From: Kalaharituber pfeilii | Taxonomy: Eukaryota > Ascomycota > Pezizomycetes > Pezizales > Pezizaceae | Reading direction: 5' to 3' | DNA length: 64,000 nucleotides | NCBI GenBank assembly: GCA_015179045.1 | Contig: WHUZ01000007.1 | Span: forward strand, 794,501-858,500 | Made by a program: the position numbers and the translations under genes | Part shown: positions 11,501-23,589 of the stretch, in pieces | Layout of the letters: each line of letters opens with the position of its first letter | Position numbering within the stretch: the first letter of the stretch is position 1 | Notes under the pieces: generated by a model | Database searches by the model: none | The model's input: the letters and a program-made list of their open reading frames with translations, nothing else | What the model was told of the DNA's origin: nothing

Positions 11501-14097
11501 AACCTTCCTGGCCTCCGGAGTGCTGGGTCAACGCTATCAGGACGGTTGGTTGCACCAATAACAATGATCTGCCCACGACCGTCCATCCCGTCCATCAACG
11601 CTAGCAGAGTAGATACGATAGAGGCATGAATTTGATCCTGCTTCGACGACCGCACTGGCGCAAGACCATCAATTTCGTCGAAGAAAATAATACTTGGCTG
11701 TGCGTTCTTTGCTTCCTCAAAGAGCAGACGTAACTGCCTTTCTGCTTCTCCAACCCACTTGCTCAAGCAGTCAGCGCCCTTTCGCATAAAGAAGGTAACC
11801 TTCTTGCCGGTTTGCGTTGAACAGCTGCTTGCAAGTGCCCGAGCCATCAGTGTTTTACCAGTACCAGGAGGACCGTGAAATAAGACTCCTTTGGGTGGTG
11901 TAACGCCAAACTGCTTGAATATCTCTGGATACATCAACGGCAATGCAACCATTTCGCGTAGCTGCCGAATGTGCTCATCATGACCACCGACAGAGTCGAA
12001 TGTGACGTTTTGGTCAATACCAAGAGGATCAGAATCAGCGCTAGATTTTCCTGCACCAGGCTTTCCTACGTTGGTACTACCAAAATTTGAAGGGCCTCCA
12101 ATGATATCAGCTGGATTCAACTCAGGATTTAGCATCGCAGTGGGGGGCAACAAGTTCGGCTGCGTTCCACCAGCGGTGTTATGTCCTGGAAGGTCGGATC
12201 TCACTCCTGGTCTATTCTGCTGCTGCCCTTCGTCATCACTAGAGTCACTATCGGCTCCTGGACCCATGAAGGGAGTTTTTCCGAATATAGGGGTGGCAGC
12301 GCCCCACCCTCCAAATGGCCCACTAGTACCGTACAATTGAGGCACTGATGCAGAGGCTCCATTCTTCTTGCTTGCTCCAAATCCTGCATCTGGACCGACG
12401 ATAGGTGTCTGCAGCAGGTCGTCACCAAAGACCTGGAAATCGGGGTTAATAATTCTGTAATCAACTTTGGCGGTTCGTTCGCGCAGTTGGGGTTTCCTGG
12501 GCAATGACAAATCCTCCTTTGCAGCCGCTCTTCGTTTTGATCTCCTCGTTCCAGGACTATCTTGAAGATTGGCAATCTCTTCCAGAAGATCCTGCTCTTC
12601 GTCAGATCCATGCCGCTTCCGCTTTGAAACGCCACCTCCTTGTGATCCTTTCCCTCGTGTAGATCTCCGACCAGGCTCCGAATACTCCTCTGCTTCGTCC
12701 TCCACCACAAACGGTTTCTTAGCGGGCTTCCCAGCACTACCGTCTGACTCGCTCAAATCATCACTTCCATCGCTTTCATGTTCGTCCATTCTCCAGTCAT
12801 CGTCATCACTCCCCCGGGTCTGACTTCCGCCACGGCTTCCACCCCTTCTGGTTGGTTGTGGAGGCTCAAGTGCATTCTGTGATCTGGATTTCCCTGGAGA
12901 CTTGCAAGAATTAGTCGGTGAGACAGTAGAAGGTGCCCTACCCTTTCTAGGAGAGCCCCTGGGAGGCGGAGTGCTCGGTTGAGCCTGATTATTGAAAGAT
13001 GAAGCTTTCCTCCGTGAACGTTGAGTAGGAAGTTCATCCTCATCTTCGTCATCTTCTTCATGATCAGCATCAACATCTTGAATTTCAACCTCAGGAGGTT
13101 GATGAGTGGTGTCTGCACCTTCATCGGCTTCTCCAGGAGCATCTTGATCCCCTTCTGGCTCAACAACCTCAAGGCTTCCGCCGTATACCGCTTCAGTACT
13201 GGTTTCAACTGCTGGTTTCTCAATCTCGCCAGCTGCTGGAAGTGCGGGAGCCTCGTCAGATTGTTCTTCGTCTTCCTCTTGCACAGTACTGGGGTGCATT
13301 GGCGCAGTTTTTAGATAGTCAACATCCCCAGAGTTTGTCTTCTTCCCCAAGGGAGTTTCTAATTCCAGTTCAGGATGGAGTCGTGAACTCCTTCGCCCGA
13401 GAGGATTCGCTGGCTCAGCACTACCTTGTCTACCTTTCCCTGGTCCAACACTGCTTTGTCTAGTACTTCTTTGTACCCTAGTGGATGCACCAACGGATGC
13501 ACCTCTGGTGGACCGTCCTACGGATGGAGCTAATTTAGGCACCGACTGTGGCTCTTTAGAGGAAGCTCTAGTCGACCGACGAGGGATAGATGGTGTAACA
13601 GGTGTCGTAGCAGTTACCGAGGGCTGCGGCATGTTTGCAAACTTAGCGTCAGTCGCATTGATTTTCAGCCTGACAATCTTCGTCCCCCTGACCGGAACAG
13701 TTTCCTGTGGGGTGGCTTCCTCTTCATCTTTGATATCATCTGGGTCACTCTCCTCATATGTCTGAGCCTTCGCCGCGGCTCTCCGCGTAGGGCGACCAGA
13801 CTTGTTAACTGACGGTGCGGCATCTTCCTCACTTCCGTCAGAAACATAATCAACTTCGCTAATTTCGGTCATTTCATCCTCGTCATCATCGTCATCGTCA
13901 TCATCACTATAAGAGTTCTTCTTTCGCCGACTTTTTGTCGATTTGGGTCCCTTTTTCCCTCGCTGTGATGCTTTCGTCGTTTTTCGAGCGGATCGTGGCG
14001 CGACAGCTTCCTCCTCGTTATAATCCTCATCGTTAGAGTCAGATGCAGTAGGGTCAAATTCTCGCTTTCGCTTATGTGGTGTTTTACGTCCAACCAT
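8522..14097 (-). CDS. YTA7: Yta7/ATAD2-type AAA ATPase with bromodomain-like region
   Basis: Five exons on the minus strand (11350-14097, 11152-11284, 10710-11077, 9028-10648, 8522-8970) give 1772 residues with all phases consistent. The N-terminal about 600 residues are basic/acidic and disordered. AAA1 has Walker A GPPGTGKT near residue 742, Walker B IIFFDEIDG near 803 and the SRH ATNRPDSVDPALRRPGRFD. AAA2 near 1047 has GPAGMGQQ, lacking the Walker A lysine, as is usual in this family. A divergent bromodomain-like segment lies at about 1230-1390 (NIDVDIIALRVSNGYY, then LPRQFLDDIKLIAIDAQTL). Family knowledge: Yta7, S. pombe Abo1 and human ATAD2 are hexameric nuclear chaperones that bind histone H3 and control nucleosome density. 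The start ATG is the first in the frame, followed by an NLS-like KTPHKRKR. The tail ends PRGIDDF. Confidence 0.93.
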
Positions 14098-16268
14098 CTT
14101 AGTTGTTTCCTTGAGGTATTGTTGTGTTGGGGAACGGTCGAGCTGACTTGGGTACCAGGTGATTGTGTTGGTCGACCACTGTATGGTATAGTCACCAGAC
14201 CTTTCGATGTAGAAAAGTGGAGCCGCTAGAAGCAGCTACGCCTAGCTTGGATAATTAATTTCCACGTAGACTTTTGCGACAATTTCCACAAGTTGGAGTC
14301 GATCTATGACAGAGTGGTTGTAAATGCGCTGCCTTCCTTCACTATTGCGAACGCGACATACCCAGCTGACCAAGGGTCAGTGTTTGGTCAACGGCGGGCC
14401 CCAAGAGTGTCAGATGTGTACTCTTGTGATAAACGAAAGTGTCGAGGCGCGAAAGAGGCCCGAGTGTTCTGAGAGCGCCGGTTTTAATGTGACAGATGTG
14501 CTAGACCACCAAACTATCAGCTACCCACGGTGGAGGTGTAACTTCTGGGGGGGGGGGGGGGGTACATGGAGGGAATGGCACCTACTGGAACTCGTGGCCT
14601 GCAAAGCAAGAGAGCTGTCGGCTGATGCTAGTGTGTGAGAGGGAGAGGGGGGATGCTGGATTTCTCCTTGGGGGGTGGTGGTGGGGGGGAGGGTGGAGGG
14701 GGGAGGGGGAAGGGGGTGGAGCAGACAGGTACAGACACGAAGGGACGGGGAGACGTGTAAAGTTCGCAGGCAGAAGAGCGACCCTTCGCAGCACCGTGTT
14801 TCGCGTTGCAGCGGGTGGGAGGGGGAGCTTACTCTGCGACGGGGGGCGGGCCTCAAGCTGGCGTGGCTCTGGGTCTGGCTGAGTGCGTGCTATGTGAATC
14901 GAATCCGATCATCTGGCTGGGGGGAGGAACGCGGGTCGGGGGTCGGGGGGTCGGGGGGTCGGGGGGGTGGGGGGGGGGGGGGCGGAGATGTTGCGGCAGA
15001 GGGAGTGCTGGGGCGCCTTACTAACGGGCCCGCTGCGGCGGCGATGCTTGGCGCCAAGCGTGCCCGACGCGCCTCCCACTCCGCGCAGCGGGCCTCGAAT
15101 TTTCACATGGCCCCGCGAGCTTCCCCGTCCCCCACCCGACGAGGGTGAAACAGAACCAGCGACCGCGGGGCGCTGGGAGGGGCGCTGCAGCGCCGGCGGC
15201 CTCTGTCGTGGCACCGTCCCCCGTCCTCCAGCCAGACAAACGCTCCCATCCCGCAGCAGCGCGCTCATAGCTAACCGGCCTGGACGCTGCGATGGAGCGT
15301 CCCAGGTACATCCATCCCACCTCCACCACCCCCGCCCGCATCCTCCCCGCCGTTTCCCTGAACGCACACCGCCTACAAGGCTACAGCACCCCATCTAAGT
15401 GGTGCCTGAGTGTGCAGTAATTACCGGGAAACGTTGACCGCCTCTTTCTCCCCCGCACCCCCCCACCCCCCCACCCCCCAACCCCCACCCCCTTGAACTC
15501 TCGTGCATGTAACTGATCCGCGATCTACCAGAGGCGCACCCTTCCCCCCCCCCCACTTTTGTATTGCCGGGAGAAGCTTAACTTACGGCCTGGCGTCCGC
15601 AAACTTCGGTCCAAGAAGACTAATCACAACGTTGCCAAGGAGGCATTACAACAACGGGATCGCCACGTGCCTGACACGCAGATACATTGCCACCACGCCA
15701 ACGGCATATGCCGCCCGCAGGCGTACTTAACCTTTGAAAGCGTACTAGAGTAGAGTTCCAAGTAGTCAAGTCCTTGTGAAAGGAAGGATGTCCAACGCCT
15801 TAACAATACCCCAGATATTAGGAGGATGCATACTTGAATCAGTGTGCCCCACCAATAACTGCCTGTAGTATTTGATCGATGTTGCGTTTCCGATCATTCC
15901 GACAGATCTGGGCTCAATGGTGCTTTTTACTCCACTGAACTGTAAAGATGCCCAGGATTCAAGAACTCAAGCAGTCTCGAACCGAACTCAAGATTGTTAA
16001 TCATTCCTTTTGCGCTTATCTAAGCTAGCCAAGGGTCCAGTCTCAGAAGATGTTGTACGAGAGCACTCGCTATCCCGCTTAGAACGTAATTCGTCCGACA
16101 GTATGTCCTAGCAACTGAATAGCACTATATTATACGAGTGTAGTCTGGTTAATTAGGAATCAGTTTGGTTTGCTTAAGAGGATTAATTACAGCCTGCCAA
16201 ATCCACAAATGCACAATATGTATATATGCAATCTATATGGGATATGAAAAGTAGTCTCGTGGGATATG

Positions 16269-16306
<38 letters not shown>

Positions 16307-16584
16307 GAACAAAAGTAAATAGAAACAGTCATTCTCAAGGAATATAGGCTATTTTCATACAACAGTTGTCAAATACGTGTAACGGAGCATGATGACAAAA
16401 ATCCAATGAGAAAACCCAGAAAAAAGATATCTCCCTTGTAACGAAGTAATGTAAAGTAATTCTACCATGCCTGATTTTCTTCTATACCTCAGCTAAAAAT
16501 CCCCACTCTTTTAATAAACCCCAAAATGACCTTTTGTTTCTATATCTATAAGAATCTCTCCGGTCTATAAAGACTATTCAAAAT
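14098..16584. other. GC-rich intergenic island and AGC1 3' flank
   Basis: About 14520-15560 is strikingly G-rich on the plus strand, then C-rich. It has a G run at about 14547-14562, a GTCGGGGGG repeat stretch at about 14934-14992 and C runs near 15455-15555. It probably contains the YTA7 promoter, since that gene starts at 14097 on the minus strand. From 15750 the base composition returns to normal. A 37-base A run lies at 16269-16305. Many open frames exist in the GC-rich part on both strands, but they are low-complexity and I do not accept them as genes. Confidence 0.5.
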
Positions 16585-18997
16585 CTATGCTTGTTTTAAT
16601 GAGGACAAACCGCCCCAGCCGCTCTCTTTCTTTAGGTATGTTGGCTTTGCAAAGTTTTCGTTCAGGTCCTGCGTTGCGGTTAGCTAAGTTGTCAAGTATC
16701 AAGTTACTAGGTCCCTTACCAGAATGATCTTTAGAGCATTCCGACTCCTAAGGTAGCCTAGAGGCTTATCTTGTTCGCCGAATTTCAGTCCCGCCCGTTG
16801 TCGCACAGCCTCCGTCACTCCAGTCTCTTTCTTTCCTCCGCCAGGCATAGGAATAAGGCTCTGGAGCAATTCGTACGCGGCCAGAGTGCAGCCGAACTGG
16901 GGTGAAGATCTCATAATTCTGGCCGGCCCGCCCTTGAAAAAAGCTTTGAAGCCTTCCTCCTTCCAAACTGTTTGAGCACAGTGTATGAGACCACGGTACA
17001 TTGTCTGGCCTTTACGAGCCTCAACCTGCAGACGGGTCTTGATAACATCGAATGGGGTAGTGAAATAACTAGCCAACAGCATTAGCCCAAAGCACTCATC
17101 AAATCATTGAAATAAGCATCGTGCATCACTTACGCAGCAGGCATACCAGCGGCGGCACCAGCAGCAAGAAGTTGCAAAATACCAAGCTTCCTATCTGCAC
17201 TTTCACCAAAGAAATCTTTCTTCAAGTGAGAGTATGTCGGGAAATAGATTGCAGAGAATGGGACATCTCTCATGAGACACGCGCTTGCACCCTTGTAAAG
17301 ACCCACGAGGCCCAAGTTCCTAACGATCCATAACGCGGAGCGTCGCTGAACGCCTTCTACGTTTCGGGCAACTTCGCCCTGAACTTGAAGGCGAATTTTC
17401 ACGATTTCTAAAGGGCTTTTGGCATATGTATATTAGTACGAATTTCCGTAGGACATCGCAACTAGCTTAAAGCTTACTTGGTGAAAATCTACTTATACCA
17501 CCGTTAATACAAATTCAGTGTGAATAGGAAGAAGATATACGTACCACTTGACAACCTCCCGCAGTACCACCAGCAATAAGCTCCCATGGCAGGGAGATTT
17601 CACCCATTTTGTCCTTTGGGGCTTTACTTCTCACCAAATCGTTGACCGTCAACTTGATAGCCTTCTCAGGAGCCACACCAATCAATTGTGGCCCCAATCC
17701 ACTGTATAGGCCGCGGAATCCCTCATTTTTTACAACTTTCTTTGCACAATCAATACTATTCTTGTACATAAGTTCTCCGACAACTTTGCTCCGTTGGTTT
17801 TGCATCCTGGTTTTCACAAGGTCGATTGGATAGACTATCGTCGCTCCAAACGCGCCAGCTACCGAACCAAGAGCAAAGTTGTACAAACTCTGTCCAACTT
17901 GCGTAAAAAATGCCCCTTCCCCTTCCCCAGGTAGCGGGAGTCCAGAAATAGCCCCTGATGGGTTGATTGTTGGTTCTACCCACGATGGATCAAGCACTCG
18001 AGCAAAATCTAGCAATCCTAGACGACCACTGGTGTTGTCCAGTCCCGCGAAGTGAAATATGATATCCGCCTCCATTGGAGTAAAAAGCGAAAACCGAGTA
18101 AGTTTGGTAGCCTCATTTAGGAAATCGATCTTCGTTATCTTGCCATCTGGAGTCTTTGCGGTAGCACTCCTCACAATTGCCTCCACCATGTCTAACTCCC
18201 GGATAACATTTTGGAATGCCCTCACGTTGGCATAAGAGATTTTGGTCCCAGCCGAGATATTGCAAAGGGTAAATAAGTTGTTCAAAAGATGATCCGACAG
18301 CTTATGCTTCGCTGTTTCCTCTACAATCTTCTGAAACTCCTCGGCTTCTATATACCCAGTCCTGTTCTTGTCATAGTGCTTGAAAGCTTGCCGAATCTTC
18401 TCGCCCTGCAGGCCCCTCACCATTTGCGTGAACTGCTCATAGGTCAGGTCGTGCCTCTTCCCAGCCCCACCAAGGTACAGGTTTGCCCATTGGCAGTTCC
18501 AATCGAACGGGAGTCCATTTGCTCGGTTCTCATCATGGAGCCTAGTGAAGTCCTCAAACTTGACGGAGCCTGTACCCTGTGTATCGAACAGGCGGAAAAC
18601 AATCTCATACTCTGCATCTGGTTTCGTCAGGAGGTTCTCGAACGTTGCCCAGTCCTGGAGACTAAGCTTTCCCGTTTTCTTCCGATCCGCTACTGCAAAC
18701 AGGATTGAATAGTGTCCGCGTCTTATTTTATGGTAGTCCTCTCCTGGGGGCGCAATTGCATTGACAAAGTCATTCTCGGACATGTACTTCTGCCCATCGA
18801 TTTCAATCGACGCAAACCGCTCAAAAGTGCGACGGGCTTGCGTTGAAAGTAAGGGAGCACGAGAAGCCCCAATCTGACAACTCAATCAATTAATGTTCAG
18901 TGGGATTCAATGCATCATGCGAGTTGTATGAAAAATAGAACGTTAGAACAAAGTCTAAACTTACAAGGGACTCTTTCACAACTTCTGTCGCCGTCAT
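16585..18997 (-). CDS. AGC1: Mitochondrial aspartate/glutamate carrier with EF-hands
   Basis: Six exons on the minus strand (18965-18997, 17545-18873, 17478-17488, 17134-17415, 16720-17068, 16585-16668) give 695 residues, typical of the family. Residues 1-300 form an EF-hand-like calcium-regulatory domain ([39 protein letters not shown]). The rest has three mitochondrial-carrier repeats with signatures [16 protein letters not shown] and PFDVIKTR. Family knowledge: Aralar/citrin-type carriers exchange matrix aspartate for cytosolic glutamate plus a proton and feed the malate-aspartate shuttle. Third exon: only 11 nt (ATTTTCACCAA), needed to build QVIFTNPLEIVK at the second carrier signature. 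The last exon restores a family-like C-terminus ([20 protein letters not shown]) that the unspliced frame would lose. The start gives [11 protein letters not shown]. Confidence 0.93.
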
Positions 18998-20970
18998 CTC
19001 TTCGGGTTCCTCCGGCTCTCGACTGGGTGCCTTCTATGCAATCGCCTACGGACGAGTTTATTCAGACGAAAACTCAATGACTCAACCCCAAGAACACTAC
19101 TGAATTATCGGAAAGCCAAAGCAGACGATGATTTGGGGCCTCCAACGACCAAGCAAAGAAAGCCGCAAAAACGCCGACAACAGCAACCTTGTATGGCAAG
19201 AGTGCTGATGTTATGAGGGGGAATGAGGGGGAACCGCTACAGCTATGGAGAAGATGGGAAGGGAAAGCTTTGGGAGGCAGCCTGCAAATAGCAATGACTG
19301 CACTAAGACTCCTACGGCAAGTACACGGGCTGTGATCTGGCTTAGCCTCTCGCCCTCGGCTTACCTTTTTTTCCCTCCTTTTTTTTTTTTATCCCTCCCT
19401 CATTGCTTGTTGATAGTTCGCCAGCCACATCAGTGCGCAGCACTCTGACCTAAACTTCATCTTTCCTTTTTTTTTTTTTTTTTTTCCCTCTCTGCCATGC
19501 CTGGAATATTGCGCCAAGCCTCTGATCTCAGGGTCCACTCTAACTGTGCCCCTGTGCCTAAATTCGTACTCCTGAGCTAGTACCTTTGTCCCGAACCAGT
19601 ATCTCCACGCGCAGCAGTGCTCCCGCGTATCAAGTTAGAGTACATACTGACATGAGACTCCATCGCAACCTGTTCTCGTGGCTAGACTCTTTGTGTGAGT
19701 GCATCTTGGAGGTAGTCTTGGCGTGAGACTATCTTGAAGGGACCATCTGTCGCGCGTTGACTAATACAGTACACCTTTTTTTTATAGTAACACCACACAC
19801 AAGCTTCCAGCTGATCTGAAGGCACCAGAAGGACCTCCCAATACCGGACAACCTGGATCTGTTTCTTGAGGTAAGTATACCCTACTATTGAAGTTCTTTT
19901 AAATTTGAAAATAAACTAGCAAAATCAACATTTCTTCTATGTACTATAGAGGCATATTGAGATACTTGTTTGTATGGTATCAAGGAGTTCTCACATTAAT
20001 ATATAAGAGTTATACAGAATCGTATAGATCATTTCCGAATATAGTAGCTTTCTCCTATACTAGGACTAATTCAGCATCTCGGCACGTTACATTTTTTAGC
20101 CTCCCCCATAGAGAGTACCTCTTTTTCAACCTGCATCTACTCACACTTTAATTTTTTCTTTTTTAATAAAGTATACGGCACAGAATTATAGAGCAACATA
20201 TCAATGTCCTTTAGGTTTCAATCAGGTGTAGTTTAGTAATATAGTAGGACTTCAAACCTTATGGTTGTATTCAAGTGGTCCCTTCTGCTAGTAGATACAC
20301 TCCAACCATATACTGTACCTACTTCTGCGATCTACCGTGCATAGGCAAAAGACTTCGGGACTATGCAGTATAAGAAAAAACAAGACGTGTATCCAAGCGG
20401 ACTCTCCTTTGTACTTTCTTCAGTACTATTCGACAAATCACTTAAAAATCAAAAAGTAGCTAAAGAATTACAAAAACGTAATATACCACATGAATGGGTA
20501 TCAGAGAATCTAAATCCTTTCTCGCAATTTGAAAAGGAGTACTTTTGATTGAGTTGTTGTGTTTTTCTCAAGGGGAGTTCTCTCAAATGCATGTCTCTCC
20601 AAGGCTTGGTAAAGGGCTGTTGCTTATACTTCGTAGTCTCGAAGACTTTCGCCTACAGCCAGACCTTGCTTCAATGAACACACCACACTCTCGGATTTCC
20701 ATCCCCACACAAGTTAACCTTGCTATAATGAAAAAACGCTAATTATATCTAAAGCAATCCCCCTGCTACTTACTGCCTTGCCTCCTGCGCACCAGTGATT
20801 CTTGAGCAGCCCAGAGAACAGCAACTATGTCGCTAAGCGCTCGTGGTTGGTTTAAACCAAGCTGTGAGTAGAGTCTGGGCACGAGAACAGCTGTGAGTGT
20901 CTGTTGCTTCCGGGTACAATTTTCGCCGCTGGCTAGTAGATATCTCGACTTTAGAGCCCTAATCACGAAC
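18998..20970. other. AGC1 upstream region and AT-rich intergenic DNA
   Basis: 18998-19800 holds the AGC1 5' region with T runs (about 19380-19390 and 19468-19488). From about 19860 the DNA becomes AT-rich. A 61-codon ATG frame at 20363-20548 reads protein-like (for instance KNQKVAKELQKRNIPHEWVS) but has no flanking exons or recognised family. At about 20716-20735 CCTTGCTATAATGAAAAA resembles the subterminal repeat of the pogo-type elements elsewhere in the window, so decayed transposon sequence is possible. Confidence 0.35.
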
Positions 20971-21058
20971 AGTGACCCGTAAAAAGCCTTGGGGATTGGG
21001 CAATATTGGGGCAACTGTATCATGCAAGCCTAATCCCAAATACTTTTTACAGGTCACT
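20971..21058. repeat. Fold-back hairpin, 31-bp arms
   Basis: Left arm 20971-21001 begins AGTGACCCGTAAAAAG. Right arm 21028-21058 reads, on the opposite strand, AGTGACCTGTAAAAAG at the same position. 26 of 31 positions match, with a 26-nt loop. It could be a remnant of a small inverted-repeat element; no clear target duplication is seen. Confidence 0.55.
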
Positions 21059-21635
21059 ATACTATTGATTTAGTTTTAATTTATATTTTTCTCCCACTAT
21101 CACTGCTCCTTACATTTCTATTTCCATTCCTACTCATCCTACCACCACCGTCCCATTCGAATTGATTTCTTAATGTGGCTATTTCCATTACTAGTAAGTC
21201 TTTATTAGTAGCGAAGCTCATGTTGCAGAGCTCTATATGTTGCCCGCTTTGCCATCTTGAGCTTGGTCGGAAGATTTGGAGTAAGGCCAGCTTCAAATCA
21301 CATCCTCTCTGTTCACCTTAGAAAACCCATGTAAGCTTCAAAACAGTAAAAAGTGAGGATCAATCAACGAGACTATGTCCATTGCTATGCATGACGGTAA
21401 ATCCTAGTAACAAATGAAACTCTAAAAATGTGGAGCACTAAGGAATTAGCATATAAAAATGGTTGAACATAATGGAAATCTATTGTCCGCATGTAATGCT
21501 GAAACACATCATTCCACCGTTCGTCTATCCAAATAATCAGATTTAATTGATGGATAATATGCAGTTGCACCAAATCAAATTTATTCTATGCACCAGACCT
21601 ATGCGCACTTAACCGCCGTTTGGTCAGATCCGCTG
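21059..21635. other. 3' flank of the cystinosin gene, nothing recognised
   Basis: AT-rich DNA downstream of the cystinosin-type gene on the minus strand. No coding frame or repeat is supported. Confidence 0.4.
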
Positions 21636-22708
21636 TTATGTGCTACCATAAGCCGATTCAGAGACTCTCTCAATATCCCTATCCGGATCTGCACCTGCTA
21701 AAGGCTCCCTCTCAGTGCTCAAGCCTTCCTCTTTTCTGTGGCGAAACCACACGTAGTGTTGAGCCATAAAAATCCCATCAAATCCCAATGTGATGAGACC
21801 CAGACCAAGCTTAAGAGGGTTCCCAGAAGTCCCTCCCCATAAATCCCCAGCCAGGGCGCTATCTAAAAACAATTGTGCAAGAGATAAAACACCTCCAGTG
21901 GTATCTAGCAGAATATTATGGATCGACCAACCGACCGTGCTTTTTCGTTGGTAGTTCAGATATGCCTGAGGAATATATTTAAGCACAGTAATTAGAAGTT
22001 TGATGTAACTTAACGTATAGACAACGTCTAAAGCTTCCCACCCGTCGACTTTGAAGTACGCAAGGGCTCCAGTACTGGTGACTGCGACTGTAGATCCGAT
22101 GATAACCCCTGTCATTCCAGTACCAAGAGTTTGCGTAGGATCGCGCTTGAAGCCAAAGAACCAAAATTGACACCACATTATGAATGCTAGGGTAAACGCA
22201 TGTATTCCGAAGGCAAGATCATTATACTGTACGTTAGGCTTTGGGGCCGATGGATGACGTGCTGCATATTGCGCTCGAATTGTTGCCGAAAATAAGAGTA
22301 AAAATGTGGAAATTGTATATACGGCGAAACCGACAACATTTATTGTAAAGAAATCGATTGATAAACCAGTCACAGAACGTCTTCGACACGTCTTGATAAC
22401 CTGCGGGTAGAAGGAGAGTGACCAAGCGAGAAAACTAGTGGGGAGGTCGCACCCATGTCACAGTTAGAAGATAAAAGAGATGGCGTATAGGATGCCCTGA
22501 GCTTTGACGTACTATATCCACCCGAACAGCCTATATTTGTACCACAACTGGGAGGTTAGACCAAATTTGAACCCGAGTATCCTGAATTCAACAATAGTAA
22601 GGGGCTATACCTTGAAGTGGCTTCCCCCAGATCTATCCACACATTTGAGTTGCTATTTTGCCAAAATGATGCTGCGGATAACAGTGTAGAAAGGTCGGAG
22701 TTCGACAT
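21636..22708 (-). CDS. ERS1: Cystinosin/Ers1-type PQ-loop transporter
   Basis: Three exons on the minus strand (22611-22708, 22513-22530, 21636-22434) give 304 residues, the usual size. Seven hydrophobic segments and two PQ-loop motifs are present: FLAWSLSFYPQV near residue 45, and LKYIPQAYLNYQRKSTVGWS near 190. The latter is followed by NILLDTTGG, whose aspartate matches the proton-coupling Asp of human cystinosin. Family knowledge: cystinosins export cystine from lysosome/vacuole with protons; S. cerevisiae Ers1 is the yeast member. The second exon is only 18 nt; it supplies LFGWIY, so that TSRLFGWIYFLAWS matches the conserved start of helix one. The start ATG (CAT at 22706-22708) precedes SNSDLSTLL. 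The C-terminus is acidic and serine-rich. NTO1 diverges 881 bp away. Confidence 0.9.
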
Positions 22709-23589
22709 TTGATCAAGGTGAATGCGGGTGGAACAGCCCGGTGGATTTGGGGGCCAGATTAAACAGTTATTTTGCGTAGGGATAAGTTCTGTGTTTGTGA
22801 ATGAGAAGTCAGTTGAAGCTGCAAAGAGAGCCGAGAGGAGGGTTTAAAATGTGAGCTTTGTCGGGCGGTAAATGAATGATGAATATAACATGAAGGACCT
22901 GACTGCACCCCACCTATATCCTTTCGACGCTCGGTAAAGTTTAGGAGTTAAGGTCCAGCTTTTATCAGAGAAAAACTCATGGTCGGAGTGGGGATGAGAT
23001 TGAACCTGAAGGTTCGAAAGGGGTGCTTGGTAGGCACAGGGATGGTCTAGTCACGAGGCGGACCAAACAAAATCGGTTGGTTTGTTTCCTACCGATAGGC
23101 CGATTGCGTCATTTGACCAGTACGCAGCCCCAGTGCCAAGACCCGAGGTCAACCACTAGCACCTCCATCAACTCGTACTAACTAGTCTTGCTTGGCACAC
23201 GCACCCAACTAGCCCGTACTTACCAACCTCATTAGTCTGGTTGCAACCAGACTACAACCTCATACATACGCCGGCAGCTGGAAACGTGCTAGCCTTGCAG
23301 CCTGCAGTCTTGGCGGCCGACGCGATGCCTTATATGTCTTATGTAATCAGGCGCCTCCAGAGCGAACCTCTCCAAAGTTTGTGAACTCAGTTGCAGATAG
23401 CTCACATACCTAGAATCGCCAAACCAGCGCTGATCTTCAGTCTGACGACCTCGTGCGCTGGCTACTCCAAACGTTTCCGCGTTGTCCAATACCTCTGCTG
23501 CGATCTGGACCGTTAGCTGACACTTTTGATGCGGCATTAACCCCCTATCTTCAATTCGTGTAGACAGGGCCTTCCTCACAAAATTCTCC
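22709..23589. promoter_or_regulatory. Divergent promoter region, ERS1 / NTO1
   Basis: An 881-bp intergenic region between the two divergently transcribed starts. It has no coding frame except a short antisense one at the NTO1 start, which I discount. Its most notable element is the perfect 22-bp palindrome at 23233-23254. A direct assignment of promoter boxes is not possible by eye. Confidence 0.5.
23233..23254. repeat. Perfect 22-bp palindrome in divergent promoter
   Basis: Two inverted copies of TAGTCTGGTTGC share the central GC, making a perfect palindrome. The same 12-mer half site recurs singly at 30349-30360, 37779-37790, 44160-44171, 44232-44243 and 58524-58535. It may be a dimer-binding site or two fused ends of a repeat family; the sequence alone does not decide. 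Confidence 0.7.

Noticed and set aside
14521..15394. Several open frames over 100 codons on both strands in the GC-rich island
   Set aside because: They overlap each other in all frames and are Gly/Pro/Arg low-complexity. Long frames arise by composition where stop codons are rare.
16585..18997. Ending AGC1 at the stop after LVRDLVT
   Set aside because: That end reads through a GTAAGG donor; splicing to 16668 restores the family-like C-terminus [19 protein letters not shown].
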